Source of the DNA: UBA9647 sp049522195
GTDB lineage: Bacteria; Bacteroidota; Ignavibacteria; UBA10030
Direction: 5' to 3'
DNA length: 52,712 bases
Assembly (NCBI GenBank): GCA_049522195.1
Contig: JBEKOB010000028.1
Span: 1 to 52,712 of the forward strand
Below the pieces are notes generated by a model that did no database searches, was not told the DNA's origin, and saw nothing but the letters and a program-made list of their open reading frames with translations. Position numbers and translations under genes: made by a program. Below, in pieces: positions 24,462 to 33,676 of this stretch (its first letter is position 1; every line of letters begins with the position of its first letter).

Positions 24462-27233
24462 TTAGAATGCGAATCCTATGCTGAAATAGCCCAACAACGG
24501 GCCCCTGCTGATGGGAGTATCCAGAAATTCCTTTCGAAAAAAGAGGCTCTGGCCAACCGAGAATTCAACAGGTCCGACTGGCGTTTCAAGCGCCAGACCG
24601 GCACCAACCCCATGGCGTAGATCAACGATACGTACAGCCGCGGGCGCCGGCCAGATTGAACCAAAATCGTAGCGGGCGAAGAGATGTGTTTCGAAGAAGA
24701 TCTTTACAGGACTGTGATATCGGTACTCAAGACTGGCCACGAGAAGTTGCCGGCCTCTGCTGTCGTCCTCCCGAAGCCCGAAGAAGCTCTCCTGCCCCCC
24801 GAGCGAAAACTGCTCGGTGATCGGGAGCGTCTCATCCGCAAAACCAAACCGAAAACGTGGGTGAAACGTACTGCGACCCACCGTCTGGAACCAATCATAC
24901 GCGAAGGACATCTTCGTGTATCCTGTTCCCCCGCTCGCCGGAATGACGGCAGACTCGTATGAAAAATCCATCAGCACACCCTTGCGCGGATACGGGTAAC
25001 GATCCTGGTCGTCGACTTTGAGGCCGAAGCGGAGAGCTCCGATTTTGTAACTCTGTGTCTCGCGTGGATCACCGAAAAAACTCCAGACGCGGAGGTTCTC
25101 CAGCCTTCCCTCAACCGTGACCGTTCCCAGTCGTTCCAGCTGGGTTCCAAATGTTGCCGAACCCCCCTGTCGCAGCTCGCGATACTCTCCGATACGTATG
25201 CGGTTCCACTGGCTGGCAGTGTTGTCCGGATCATCTCCGTAGACATTCACGTCATGGAGCGTGTAGTACCCCTTGACGCCAAGCGTCAGGTAGGAATTGA
25301 AGATTCGCGTTGATTTGAACTCCGCCACGAAGCTCCGATTCCGCGCACCTCCAAATGCCCGAAACCCTAGATCTGCACCCAGACCAAACAGGTTCTCGTC
25401 ACGTACATCAGCGGAGGGCTGGATACCCCGTTCATCATCGATCCTCATTCCCAACCGGATGAGTCGCGTGCTTCGTTCACGCACGTTGATCAGGACCACC
25501 TGGTGCTCATTGTTGGTGCCCTCCTGCCGAACATCGATCGAAACCTGTTCAAACAGATTTGTCCCGTACAAGTTGGAGATCCCCTGTGCAATCTTTCGCA
25601 CCTGGAATACCTGACGCTCATCCCATGGAAGCTCACGCCAGATGACATAGTCCCTGGTCTTTGTCGTTCCTCTGATATCACGGCGGTAAACGATTCCTTC
25701 ATCGATGCGCACTGTCGCTACACCCGATGATCGGTCGAGAGTCGCCTCGCGAATTCTTGCAAGTGAATACCCGCGATCACGATAGACCGACAGCACGTTC
25801 TCAATCGCCTTCCTGCTTTGATGGAAATTGAGGCGATGGCCCAACAGCGGTTGAAACACCGCCTTCAGTGTGTCAAGTCCGACGAGATTGTTCCCTTCTA
25901 TTTCGACCGATCGAACGACAGGAGTCGGGACCGCGATCAATTGCAGCGTCGTCGCCCCGGAATCAATATCCGCGTCGACGTGGACGTCCTCAAAATCACC
26001 AGACTGATACATCGCGTTGACAAGAGATTGCAGCGCCTGCGCAGGCACTTCCGTTCCACGTGCCAGGCTCATCACGGGCATCAGCCATTCCTGATCCAGA
26101 CTCAGTGCATCAAACTTGAAATGGGTATCACGAAAAACGAGCTGATTTGGACGGCGGTTCGCATCTTGAGCAGCTTTCTGAGCGATCTGCGCCCTCAAAT
26201 CGGCCAGCACCAGCCTGGCCGACGCCTCGCCTGCCGCAATGAGCGAATCCAGGTTTGTGAAATCGTCCGAAAGATGCGCGCCGAGGTTTGGCCGGATCAC
26301 GACATTGGCGTCAGCGAGTTGCTGCCGGTTGGCGGCTTGCATCGTAATGCCGAGAATCTGATCTGCAATCTCCCAGGCGGCGTTGAGCCGGGACGCCGGT
26401 CTCAGCGGACTTGTAACATCGACCGCGATAATGAGATCAGCCCCCCATTGACGGGCGGCGTCCACCGGAATGTTTGAAACAAGTCCACCATCCAGCAACC
26501 TTGCAGAATCCCGGGGAACGGGACTGAACAGAAGCGGAACCGACACGCTCGCGCGCATTGCTTCCGTGAGATCCCCGCGATCGAGGACAACAGCCTTGCC
26601 GGAAACCAAGTCCGTCGTTACCGCTCTGAATGGAATGCGCAAATCGTCAAAGCTTGGGTAGGGATGATAGATTCCCTGGAGAACAAGCAGATTCAGGTAA
26701 TTCGTGAGCCTCTGGCCGGTCGAGAGAGATTGTGGCAGGATCGGTTCAAGCCCTTCGAATCGCACCGTCAGCATGCTCCGGTCTTCAGCGATCTTCTGAT
26801 CGAGAAACAAATCTGATCTTCGTGCATCGTCATTGAAACTCAGGACATCCGCCCAGTTCGTCGTGTCGACCATCTGCTTGAGCTGGTCGATGGAGTAACC
26901 GGATGCGTACAAGCCTCCAAGGATGCTCCCGATGCTGGTCCCAACGATGAGATCGACCGGGATATCGGCTTGCTCGAGGACTTTCAGCACGCCGATGCTC
27001 GATACCCCTCGTGCCCCGCCTCCGCTAAGCACGACAGCGATCGTCGGACGTCGCACAGATCTATAGGGAAGAAAATTCGGCAGATGCGACGGTGTCTGGC
27101 TGAACTCTGGCTCAATTCTCTTTGTTATCCTCGTAGATTGCGCCGCCGACGGCTCCGCGAGCATCATCACGAGGACGGCAAGCAAGCCGAACGAAAACAT
27201 TTGCGCAAGGAAGGGGATTCGTTTCTGTGTCAT
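24462..27233 (-). CDS. Patatin-like phospholipase autotransporter, type Vd-like, with three POTRA-like repeats
   Basis: 923 residues. A signal peptide (1-32, ending SAAQS) precedes a patatin domain (about 60-340) with the oxyanion motif GGGARG (71-76), nucleophile GTSIGS (Ser100) and catalytic Asp in DGGLVSN (Asp248). Three POTRA-like modules follow (about 365-437, 438-511, 515-587; the second holds VRSVEIEGNNLVG). The C-terminal ~330 residues are a BamA-type barrel ending in Phe (GYFSIGFAF). This order matches type Vd autotransporters such as PlpD and FplA, which have a single POTRA. Expected activity is surface or secreted phospholipase A. ATG at 27233 gives a clean signal peptide; the ATG at 27299 adds 22 unlikely residues. 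It diverges from the BatA-like gene. Confidence 0.92.
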   Translation of the reverse strand: MTQKRIPFLAQMFSFGLLAVLVMMLAEPSAAQSTRITKRIEPEFSQTPSHLPNFLPYRSVRRPTIAVVLSGGGARGVSSIGVLKVLEQADIPVDLIVGTSIGSILGGLYASGYSIDQLKQMVDTTNWADVLSFNDDARRSDLFLDQKIAEDRSMLTVRFEGLEPILPQSLSTGQRLTNYLNLLVLQGIYHPYPSFDDLRIPFRAVTTDLVSGKAVVLDRGDLTEAMRASVSVPLLFSPVPRDSARLLDGGLVSNIPVDAARQWGADLIIAVDVTSPLRPASRLNAAWEIADQILGITMQAANRQQLADANVVIRPNLGAHLSDDFTNLDSLIAAGEASARLVLADLRAQIAQKAAQDANRRPNQLVFRDTHFKFDALSLDQEWLMPVMSLARGTEVPAQALQSLVNAMYQSGDFEDVHVDADIDSGATTLQLIAVPTPVVRSVEIEGNNLVGLDTLKAVFQPLLGHRLNFHQSRKAIENVLSVYRDRGYSLARIREATLDRSSGVATVRIDEGIVYRRDIRGTTKTRDYVIWRELPWDERQVFQVRKIAQGISNLYGTNLFEQVSIDVRQEGTNNEHQVVLINVRERSTRLIRLGMRIDDERGIQPSADVRDENLFGLGADLGFRAFGGARNRSFVAEFKSTRIFNSYLTLGVKGYYTLHDVNVYGDDPDNTASQWNRIRIGEYRELRQGGSATFGTQLERLGTVTVEGRLENLRVWSFFGDPRETQSYKIGALRFGLKVDDQDRYPYPRKGVLMDFSYESAVIPASGGTGYTKMSFAYDWFQTVGRSTFHPRFRFGFADETLPITEQFSLGGQESFFGLREDDSRGRQLLVASLEYRYHSPVKIFFETHLFARYDFGSIWPAPAAVRIVDLRHGVGAGLALETPVGPVEFSVGQSLFFRKEFLDTPISRGPLLGYFSIGFAF

Positions 27234-27318
27234 AGCAACGTGAAAGTACCGAAATCCGGAAGGAATTGCAATGAACCAGATGAGCATGTCACAACTCATT
27301 GAGGAGCCGCGCCATTGC

Positions 27319-27347
27319 TTGATTTTCGCTCATCTTCAAGTTATGTT
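27319..27347 (+). promoter_or_regulatory. Candidate promoter for the BatA-like/hflX unit
   Basis: TTGATT (27319-27324), 17-nt spacer, TATGTT (27342-27347) in the 205-nt spacer between the divergent patatin and BatA-like genes. It implies a leader of about 85 nt. The match is moderate. Confidence 0.35.
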
Positions 27348-27438
27348 ACAAGTATAGCCAGTCGGTCCTTTCACGAATTTTTCTCAAGTCACATTGTTAC
27401 GATTCGCCGATCCATTCAGAGCCCGGTAATGCTACTCG

Positions 27439-29622
27439 ATGACATTTCTTAATCCCCTTGCTCTCTTTGGACTTCTCGCCGCGGCGATCCCGATACTGTT
27501 GCACCTCCTGAATCTCCGAAAGCTGCGGACGATCGAGTTCAGCACGCTGTCATTCCTCAAAGAACTGCAGAAGACCAGCATTCGCCGTTTGAAACTCCGG
27601 CAGCTCCTTCTGCTCATACTTCGGACGCTTTTGGTGCTCCTCATTGTCCTCGCGTTTTCCCGACCGACTCTGCGGGGCTCACTGATTGGGAATATCGGAA
27701 ACCACGCAAAAACGACAGCAATCTACATCATCGATGATTCCTATAGCATGACCGTCGGTGACGAGCGTGGAGAACTGCTGAAACAAGCACAACAGGCAGC
27801 GCGGAATGTTGTACATCTGTTCAAAGATGGGGACGAAGTATTCCTCCTTCCTCTTTCATCCCTGCCAGGGGCCGGGAGTTCGGGCGAAAACTCCATTCGC
27901 GACTTCGGCCTCCTGACCAGAGATATCGACGAGATCAAGCAATCTGCAAAGTTCCGTTCGATCGAAGAGGGACTGCGCGTCGCAGCCCGGCTGCTCGCCG
28001 GAGCTCGCAATTTCAACAAAGAGGTGTACGTTTTTTCCGACTTTCAACAAGGGGTTTTGAACAGCGATGCAGCCGCATCGCCAGCGAAGGAGAAGTTGTT
28101 TTCTCCCGAGGTCCGGTTCTTTTTCGTACCCGTCGGAAAGCGGGGACTACAAAATTTCGGCATTGAGTCCGTCACCATCCCCTCTTCGATTTTCGAGCGC
28201 GACAAGCCATTCACTGTCCAGGCACGGGTGGGTAATTACTCGGACAATGATGTCAAGGATCATGTGGTGAGTGTGTTTCTCAATGGCGCGCGAGTGGCGG
28301 AGCGGAGCATTGACATTCCAAAACACTCTGATCTCCCGGTCGAGTTTTCGGTCACCGCAAACTCAACTGGATACATCGAGGGATTCGTGGAGACTGAAGA
28401 CGACGATTTCCAGTACGATAATCGGCGCTACTTCGTTCTCCAGATTCCCGAACGGGTTCACGCCTTGCTGGTGGGTACAGCCAGCGACTTGCGATATCCC
28501 CGACTCGCGCTTTCCACTCGAACCTCAGCGTCAGAGTCAGCACTCGTCGTCGATGAAGTTGCCCCCGACAAACTGAGCTCAGTGGAAATTAAGCATGCCG
28601 ATGTGATTGTTCTCTGTTCATCCCAGGGACTTTCGAAGGCGCAGGTCTCTGAACTCTCCGCGTTCGTGAAGAGCGGAAGAGGACTTGCCCTCTTCCCGGG
28701 GACGCAGGTCGATCCTGCTGTGTTCAATTCGCTTGTTGGAGCCGGGTTGACCATCCCTTCCTTGACAGCGATTGATCGACCCTCCAAACCTGCTGCTGAG
28801 AGCGAGTCGTTTCTTGAGTTCGACAAAGTAGAGCTGCAGCATCCGCTCTTTGAAGGAATGTTCGAGCCAAAAACAGATCAATCCGCGAAAGGATCCTCAC
28901 GATCAAGCCAACCTGCGGCGCAGCGGGTGGAGTCACCACGGATCCGAATATCGGCTCGATTTGCCCTAACACCTCAGTCGAACCCGGTCATTTCGTTGAC
29001 GAACGGAGCTCCGTTTCTCGCCGAGCAGCGACTCGGGTTGGGACACATATTGCTCTACGCTGTCCCTCCGACGACAGACTGGTCCGATTTTCCACTGAAA
29101 GGCATTTTTGTTCCCCTTCTCCATCGAACCGTCCTCTATCTCGCCAATCAGCAGGCCAGAGGGGAAGAAACGTTTCCTGGAGCAGAGGTGGTCATCCAGA
29201 GCAGCGTTGCTGCCGGCGGTACGTGGACAGTCCACAACCCGGGAAAAGTCGATCTCATGGTGACTCCGACTCCGCAGGCATTTCAGCAAATAGTCCGATT
29301 TGATGCTACCGATGAGCCCGGCATTTATACTGTGCTTGCGAAAGAAGAGACGATCCAGAAATTTGTTGTGAACCTGGACCCCCGTGAGTCACAAACCCAA
29401 AAAGCGACAGGCGCCGAGATCGATGCCCTTCTTCAGCGGCTGGGAATTGAACAGAGCGCCGTGCGCGCATCAAACCAGGCAGATACCATCGAACGCACAG
29501 TTCTCGAGTCGCGTTTCGGCGTGGAGCTTTGGAAATATCTCCTGATTCTGGCATTGATCGTGGCAGTCATTGAACTCCTTGTTGCACGATCCTCAAAACA
29601 AGCAACCGTACTGGTGCCATAG
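27439..29622 (+). CDS. BatA-type membrane protein with von Willebrand A domain
   Basis: 727 residues. The N-terminal ~75 residues are the BatA (aerotolerance regulator N-terminal) domain: LNPLALFGLLAAAIPILLHL, then LRKLRTIEFSTLSFLKEL and a second helix. A vWA domain follows (about 90-280) with the metal-site motif DDSYSMT. The middle is a beta-rich extracytoplasmic part of several hundred residues, and one membrane helix lies near the C-terminus (ELWKYLLILALIVAVIELLV). These proteins usually occur with MoxR ATPase and DUF58 genes in Bacteroidota; neither is adjacent here. The stop is 1 nt before the hflX start, so the two are coupled. Confidence 0.9.
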   Translation: MTFLNPLALFGLLAAAIPILLHLLNLRKLRTIEFSTLSFLKELQKTSIRRLKLRQLLLLILRTLLVLLIVLAFSRPTLRGSLIGNIGNHAKTTAIYIIDDSYSMTVGDERGELLKQAQQAARNVVHLFKDGDEVFLLPLSSLPGAGSSGENSIRDFGLLTRDIDEIKQSAKFRSIEEGLRVAARLLAGARNFNKEVYVFSDFQQGVLNSDAAASPAKEKLFSPEVRFFFVPVGKRGLQNFGIESVTIPSSIFERDKPFTVQARVGNYSDNDVKDHVVSVFLNGARVAERSIDIPKHSDLPVEFSVTANSTGYIEGFVETEDDDFQYDNRRYFVLQIPERVHALLVGTASDLRYPRLALSTRTSASESALVVDEVAPDKLSSVEIKHADVIVLCSSQGLSKAQVSELSAFVKSGRGLALFPGTQVDPAVFNSLVGAGLTIPSLTAIDRPSKPAAESESFLEFDKVELQHPLFEGMFEPKTDQSAKGSSRSSQPAAQRVESPRIRISARFALTPQSNPVISLTNGAPFLAEQRLGLGHILLYAVPPTTDWSDFPLKGIFVPLLHRTVLYLANQQARGEETFPGAEVVIQSSVAAGGTWTVHNPGKVDLMVTPTPQAFQQIVRFDATDEPGIYTVLAKEETIQKFVVNLDPRESQTQKATGAEIDALLQRLGIEQSAVRASNQADTIERTVLESRFGVELWKYLLILALIVAVIELLVARSSKQATVLVP

Positions 29623-29623
29623 C

Positions 29624-30892
29624 ATGATTGAACTAGAGCAAGAAGGCGGCAAAGAACGATGTGTGATCGTTGGCGTGTCTACGCGGTCTGTTGGCCGCGA
29701 GGAAACCGAAGAATATCTCGATGAGCTGGCACTCCTTGCAGATACTGCCGGCGCCGAAGTTGTCGCGCGGATGAGCCAGGACAGGGACCGGATCGATGCT
29801 GCGACCTTCATAGGAAAAGGGAAGGTCGAGGAAATCCACCAGATGGTGCTCGAGCAAGCGATACAGCTCGTCATCTTCGACGATGACCTGAACGCCGTCC
29901 AAGTCCGTAACCTCGAGCGAATTCTTGAGTGCAAAGTGCTCGATCGAAGCGGACTTATTCTTGATATCTTCGCTTCACGCGCGAAATCGAACGAAGCCAA
30001 GACGCAGGTCGAACTCGCTCAGCTCCAGTACTTCCTTCCCCGCCTTACGCGGCAATGGACCCACCTCTCAAAACAATTCGGCGGAATCGGAACCAAGGGT
30101 CCCGGTGAAACGCAGATCGAAACCGACCGGCGTATGATCCGTTCGCGCATCAGCCATCTCAAGGAAAAACTGGATCGCATCTCCCAGCAACGCGTGACGC
30201 AGCGAAAGGGCCGGCTCCATCATACACGCGCGGCGCTCGTAGGGTATACCAATGCGGGGAAATCAACACTCCTGAATCTCCTGTCAGGATCGGAGGTTTT
30301 CGTAGAAGACCGCCTGTTTGCCACGCTGGATCCGACAACGCGGGTCGTGCCTCTCAGCGCAGCGAACGAAATACTGATGACGGACACCGTCGGGTTCATC
30401 CGCAAACTCCCCCACCATCTTGTTGCATCATTCAAGAGCACGCTCGAAGAGATCACGGAAGCCGACCTGCTGCTCCACGTCGTCGACGTTTCAAGCAAGA
30501 CCTTCGAAGAACAAATCAAGGTCGTGAACGATACGCTCGGCGAGCTGGGGGCCGATGAGAGACCTACCCTGATGGTGTTCAATAAAATCGACCTCCTTTT
30601 CGACCGGACGATTCTCCAGACTCTTGCCACCGAGTACCCCGACAGGGTGTTCATTTCCGCCGCCCGCGGGATCAACATCCTGGGATTGAAGGATGAAGTG
30701 CTCAGATTGCTCGAAACCGAGTTTGTTGAAGAGCTCTTCCGAATTCCACAGAATCAGCAGAAGTTGATCTCTCAACTCCATTCTGCCGGGGAAGTTCTTG
30801 ACCGGACGTACGAAGAAAATGATGTGATTTTACGGATGAGGATTCGACGAAGAGACAAGATTCGTATAGAGAATCTCATCCATCAAAAGTGA
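29624..30892 (+). CDS. hflX: Ribosome-associated GTPase HflX
   Basis: 422 residues. HflX binds the large ribosomal subunit and splits stalled ribosomes under stress. The N-terminal HflX domain shows FIGKGKVEEI, DRSGLILDIFASRAKSNEAK and GIGTKGPGETQIETDRR. The GTPase domain has Walker A GYTNAGKST, the switch region DPTTR, DTVGFIRKLPHHLV and the NKID specificity motif. ATG at 29624 is chosen because it directly follows the upstream stop (TAG-C-ATG) and leads into the family sequence; the in-frame extension upstream lies within the BatA-like gene. It is convergent with the lipoprotein gene. Confidence 0.96.
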   Translation: MIELEQEGGKERCVIVGVSTRSVGREETEEYLDELALLADTAGAEVVARMSQDRDRIDAATFIGKGKVEEIHQMVLEQAIQLVIFDDDLNAVQVRNLERILECKVLDRSGLILDIFASRAKSNEAKTQVELAQLQYFLPRLTRQWTHLSKQFGGIGTKGPGETQIETDRRMIRSRISHLKEKLDRISQQRVTQRKGRLHHTRAALVGYTNAGKSTLLNLLSGSEVFVEDRLFATLDPTTRVVPLSAANEILMTDTVGFIRKLPHHLVASFKSTLEEITEADLLLHVVDVSSKTFEEQIKVVNDTLGELGADERPTLMVFNKIDLLFDRTILQTLATEYPDRVFISAARGINILGLKDEVLRLLETEFVEELFRIPQNQQKLISQLHSAGEVLDRTYEENDVILRMRIRRRDKIRIENLIHQK

Positions 30893-30921
30893 AGCGTTGT
30901 CGTGTTGCCCACCACCTGCGA

Positions 30922-31416
30922 TCACTGTGCAAGCTTGGGATTGTAGGGCTTCAAGGTGAGGACAACAGGTGCAAGCGGTTTGAACCCGAGCAGCATTCCC
31001 TTTATCTCAAGCACGATTTTCTCTCCCGCGATTTTAAGCCATGGATTCTCCGTGGCCTGGCTATCACTCCCCTGCAGTGTCATCATATAAGTAACGCCCG
31101 GCGGAACTGCCACAAACGGCATTGGTTGGAATCGGTCGTTGAATTGGTAGTGGACGTTTAGGGACGTCCCCTTGAGGTAGGCTTGCCGCAGGCTCAGAGT
31201 GTCACGGCCTAGGTTTCGGAAAACAAACTCGATCGTGGTATTGATGCGGTCCGAGATGACGTAGCGGGCTGAGACATCAATCTCAAACCTCCCCCGCTCA
31301 TCCTTGAACCTGAACGATTCGCAATTACACTCATCCGTCGTCACGAGGTACGGGTACGTCGACGTGCACGAGGAGAAGAGAATCGCGGCGATGACAGCCA
31401 ACAGCGACGGCTTCAT
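30922..31416 (-). CDS. Hypothetical lipoprotein
   Basis: 164 residues with a type II signal peptide and lipobox-like ILFSSC (Cys17). The mature part is beta-rich: FEIDVSARYVISDRINTTIEFVFRNLGRDTLSL resembles the Ig-like or LEA14-like folds that bring out NLG and conserved hydrophobic strands. A CNC motif follows the N-terminus (DECNCESF). The function is unknown. It begins 3 nt after the stop of the metallo-beta-lactamase-fold gene, so it is probably co-transcribed with it. Confidence 0.8.
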   Translation of the reverse strand: MKPSLLAVIAAILFSSCTSTYPYLVTTDECNCESFRFKDERGRFEIDVSARYVISDRINTTIEFVFRNLGRDTLSLRQAYLKGTSLNVHYQFNDRFQPMPFVAVPPGVTYMMTLQGSDSQATENPWLKIAGEKIVLEIKGMLLGFKPLAPVVLTLKPYNPKLAQ

Positions 31417-31419
31417 CCT

Positions 31420-32043
31420 CTATCTCTCCGGGGATTTGACCACAGTCTGCCCCGTGAACACGCGCTTGAACTCCTCAGCATCCTGCAGCGCACCAACAAA
31501 ATCCCCCCAGTGCATCGGAATGACAGTGTGTGGCTTGAAGGCATTCGCGGCCTCGGCCGCTTCTCGGGCCGACATGGTGTATGTTCCTCCGACCGGCAGG
31601 AGTGCAAAATCAGTAACGACTCCCCTCATCTCCGGCGTGAAATCCGAATCACCACTATGGTAGATCCGTTGCCCCGTCGATAACGCGATGATATATCCCA
31701 CCCAGTTGTTTTGCTTCGGATGAAACTGTTTGCCGACATTGTACGCAGGGACCGTCTTTACCTTGAGCTCACCCACATTGTAGATCTCACCCGGAGTTAC
31801 CGCGATCACTGTCCCTTGAATCTGATAGGCGACATCCTTGGGAGCGAAGTATGCCGTCCCCTCTTTGCTGATCTTCGAAATATCTTCTTTAGAAAAATGA
31901 TCGTAGTGGGCGTGGGTGATAAAGATGACGTCCGCTTTCGGTGAGTTCGATGTGAGCTTCCACGGATCGATGTAAATCTCCGTGGCGCCGTCTTCAATCC
32001 GGAACGAGGCATGCCCCAGCCAATGGATATGTTGATGGTTCAT
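31420..32043 (-). CDS. Metallo-beta-lactamase-fold metal-dependent hydrolase (UlaG/UPF0173-like)
   Basis: 207 residues, cytoplasmic. The start HIHWLGHASFRIEDGATEIYIDPW is characteristic of the UlaG/UPF0173-like branch. The metal motif is THAHYDH, later ligands are HSGDSDF and the C-terminal PMHWGDF. The substrate is not predictable. ATG at 32043 has an excellent ribosome binding site (AAAGGAG, 5 nt spacing); the longer in-frame reading to 32106 has none. It sits 104 nt downstream of adenosine deaminase and 3 nt upstream of the lipoprotein gene. Confidence 0.93.
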   Translation of the reverse strand: MNHQHIHWLGHASFRIEDGATEIYIDPWKLTSNSPKADVIFITHAHYDHFSKEDISKISKEGTAYFAPKDVAYQIQGTVIAVTPGEIYNVGELKVKTVPAYNVGKQFHPKQNNWVGYIIALSTGQRIYHSGDSDFTPEMRGVVTDFALLPVGGTYTMSAREAAEAANAFKPHTVIPMHWGDFVGALQDAEEFKRVFTGQTVVKSPER

Positions 32044-32147
32044 AGCGGCTCCTTTCCATGAGAGCAGCGGATATGTACTGAACGATCCGAATGACCCTCT
32101 CTTCACGCTGCGGGGGGGTCTTAGAACCCATCAATCGGCTGCAAAGT

Positions 32148-33242
32148 CTAGACAACTCCCTTGGCCAGCTGGCCTCGTGCAACAGCGAATCCCGGTTTGA
32201 TCTTGTCATAAATGAATGGGATCCGGCGTTTGTACGGCATGAATGCGCTCTTCATTGCGTTAATGGTCAGCTTCTCGAGATCATCTAGCTTCAAATCGAA
32301 GACATCAGCTGCCGTCTGGTATTCATCCGTGAGGGTGATATTGCTCATGAGCCTGTCGTCGGTATTGAGCGTCACCCTGAACTTATACCGATAGTAAATG
32401 CCGAACGGGTGCTCTTTCATGCTCTTCACTGCTCCCGTATGCACGTTGCTGGTGAGGCACATTTCGAGCGGGATCCGTTTGTCCAGCACGTATTGCGCCA
32501 ACCTGCCCATATTCAGCACTTCACCATCTTTCACCTTCATGTCTTCAATCAATCTCGTGGCATGCCCGATGCGGTGCGCCCCGCACCATTGAATCGCCTG
32601 CCAGATCGATTCTTTTCCGAAGGCTTCCCCGGCGTGAACTGTGATATTGAAATTCTCCCGTTGGATGTAGTGAAATGCATCGACGTGCTTCTTCGGAGGG
32701 TAGCCCCCTTCCTCACCCGCGAGATCGAAGCCAACGACGCCACGATCGCGGAAGTCGACAGCGAGCTCGGCAATCTCTTGCGAGAAATGCGGCTCCATAT
32801 TCCTCATCGCGCAGAGAATGAGCCCGTAGTCAACGCCAAAATCCCGCTTCCCTCTCTCGAGCCCATTCAACACCGAACGAACCACCGTCTCGTGGTGCAA
32901 TCCTCGTTGCGCATGGAACACCGGGGCAAATCTCGTCTCCACGTAGACCACGCCATCTTTCTTCATGTCTTCAAGCATTTCGTACGCAACCCGCTCCAGC
33001 GATTCCTCTGTCTGCATCACGCCGCTGGTGTGCTCGAAACCTTCCAGAAAAAGCGGCAGGCTACCGCGCGTCGCACCGCGATAAAACCACTCAGCCAGTT
33101 TAACGGGATCCGTCGTAGGGAGTTTGTCGTACTTTGTTTCTTTTGCCAAATCAATGACTGTTTGAGGGCGAAGACCACCGTCAAGATGATCGTGCAGCAA
33201 TACTTTCGGAACCTGGCGTAAGAAGTCTCTGGTGTATTTCAT
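32148..33242 (-). CDS. add: Adenosine deaminase
   Basis: 364 residues. Deaminates adenosine (and deoxyadenosine) to inosine in purine salvage. Zinc and substrate motifs of the family are present: HDHLDGGLRP near the N-terminus, TVHAGEAFGKESIW, RIGHATRL and the metal-binding Asp in LNTDDRLMSN. It lacks features of adenine deaminase, but the two are hard to separate without a tree. The start ATG at 33242 has AGAGGA upstream. A 92-residue frame resembling the start of HutH lies 21 nt upstream on the same strand. Confidence 0.93.
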   Translation of the reverse strand: MKYTRDFLRQVPKVLLHDHLDGGLRPQTVIDLAKETKYDKLPTTDPVKLAEWFYRGATRGSLPLFLEGFEHTSGVMQTEESLERVAYEMLEDMKKDGVVYVETRFAPVFHAQRGLHHETVVRSVLNGLERGKRDFGVDYGLILCAMRNMEPHFSQEIAELAVDFRDRGVVGFDLAGEEGGYPPKKHVDAFHYIQRENFNITVHAGEAFGKESIWQAIQWCGAHRIGHATRLIEDMKVKDGEVLNMGRLAQYVLDKRIPLEMCLTSNVHTGAVKSMKEHPFGIYYRYKFRVTLNTDDRLMSNITLTDEYQTAADVFDLKLDDLEKLTINAMKSAFMPYKRRIPFIYDKIKPGFAVARGQLAKGVV

Positions 33243-33263
33243 GCATTCCTCTCTTGTTTCAAA

Positions 33264-33542
33264 TCATGAGTCTAAAGAACCGATTATCCTTTCAACACGA
33301 TGGAGCACAGCATTGTTCCTTACAAGTTCGAGAGCTGTCTGTATATCGTTGTACAAAATCCTGTCTCTCTCCAGATGATCGATGTGGTTGCGTACAAATC
33401 GGTACGCCGCATCAACCCCCTGACCGGCTTTGATAGTACGTCCCGTTTCGACTTTACGCGTGAAATCGAGCCCTTGACATGCGCACAACATCTCGATTGC
33501 GGGAATCGTGAGCGAGTTACCATTGAGGAAAATCGTCTTCAT
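33264..33542 (-). CDS. Small protein resembling the N-terminus of histidine ammonia-lyase
   Basis: 92 residues. The opening TIFLNGNSLTI and the later VDAAYRFVRNHIDHLERDRI resemble the first ~60 residues of HutH (LDGxSLT, then the helix before YGINTGFG). The MIO active-site part of the ~500-residue enzyme is absent, and the YGINTG motif is represented at best by LYNDIQT. It is either a decayed fragment of an aromatic amino acid lyase or an unrelated small helical protein. Its position near the hut genes makes the first reading attractive but unproven. There is no strong ribosome binding site. Confidence 0.5.
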   Translation of the reverse strand: MKTIFLNGNSLTIPAIEMLCACQGLDFTRKVETGRTIKAGQGVDAAYRFVRNHIDHLERDRILYNDIQTALELVRNNAVLHRVERIIGSLDS

Positions 33543-33638
33543 AGGGAAGTGGGAACGGTGAGCTTTCTCTGCGATTCTGTGTCAATTTACGGTTGCCTTC
33601 GCTGAAATTCAACCGTTCTCGTCGTGTGACGACGATGA

Positions 33639-33667
33639 TTGACTTTTCTGACGAATCTCGTTATTAT
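33639..33667 (+). promoter_or_regulatory. Strong sigma70-like promoter upstream of the signalling/hut run
   Basis: TTGACT (33639-33644), exactly 17 nt, then TATTAT (33662-33667). These are close to E. coli consensus and lie in the 263-nt non-coding stretch 33543-33805, which otherwise shows no gene. The implied leader is about 130 nt. It probably drives the REC-histidine kinase gene and those behind it. Confidence 0.6.
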
Positions 33668-33676
33668 CTCGCGAGA
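33667..33676. promoter_or_regulatory. Palindrome TCTCGCGAGA at the predicted transcription start
   Basis: A perfect 10-bp palindrome that shares its first base with the end of the -10 element and would cover +1 to about +5. The position suits a repressor operator; no regulator can be named. Confidence 0.35.
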
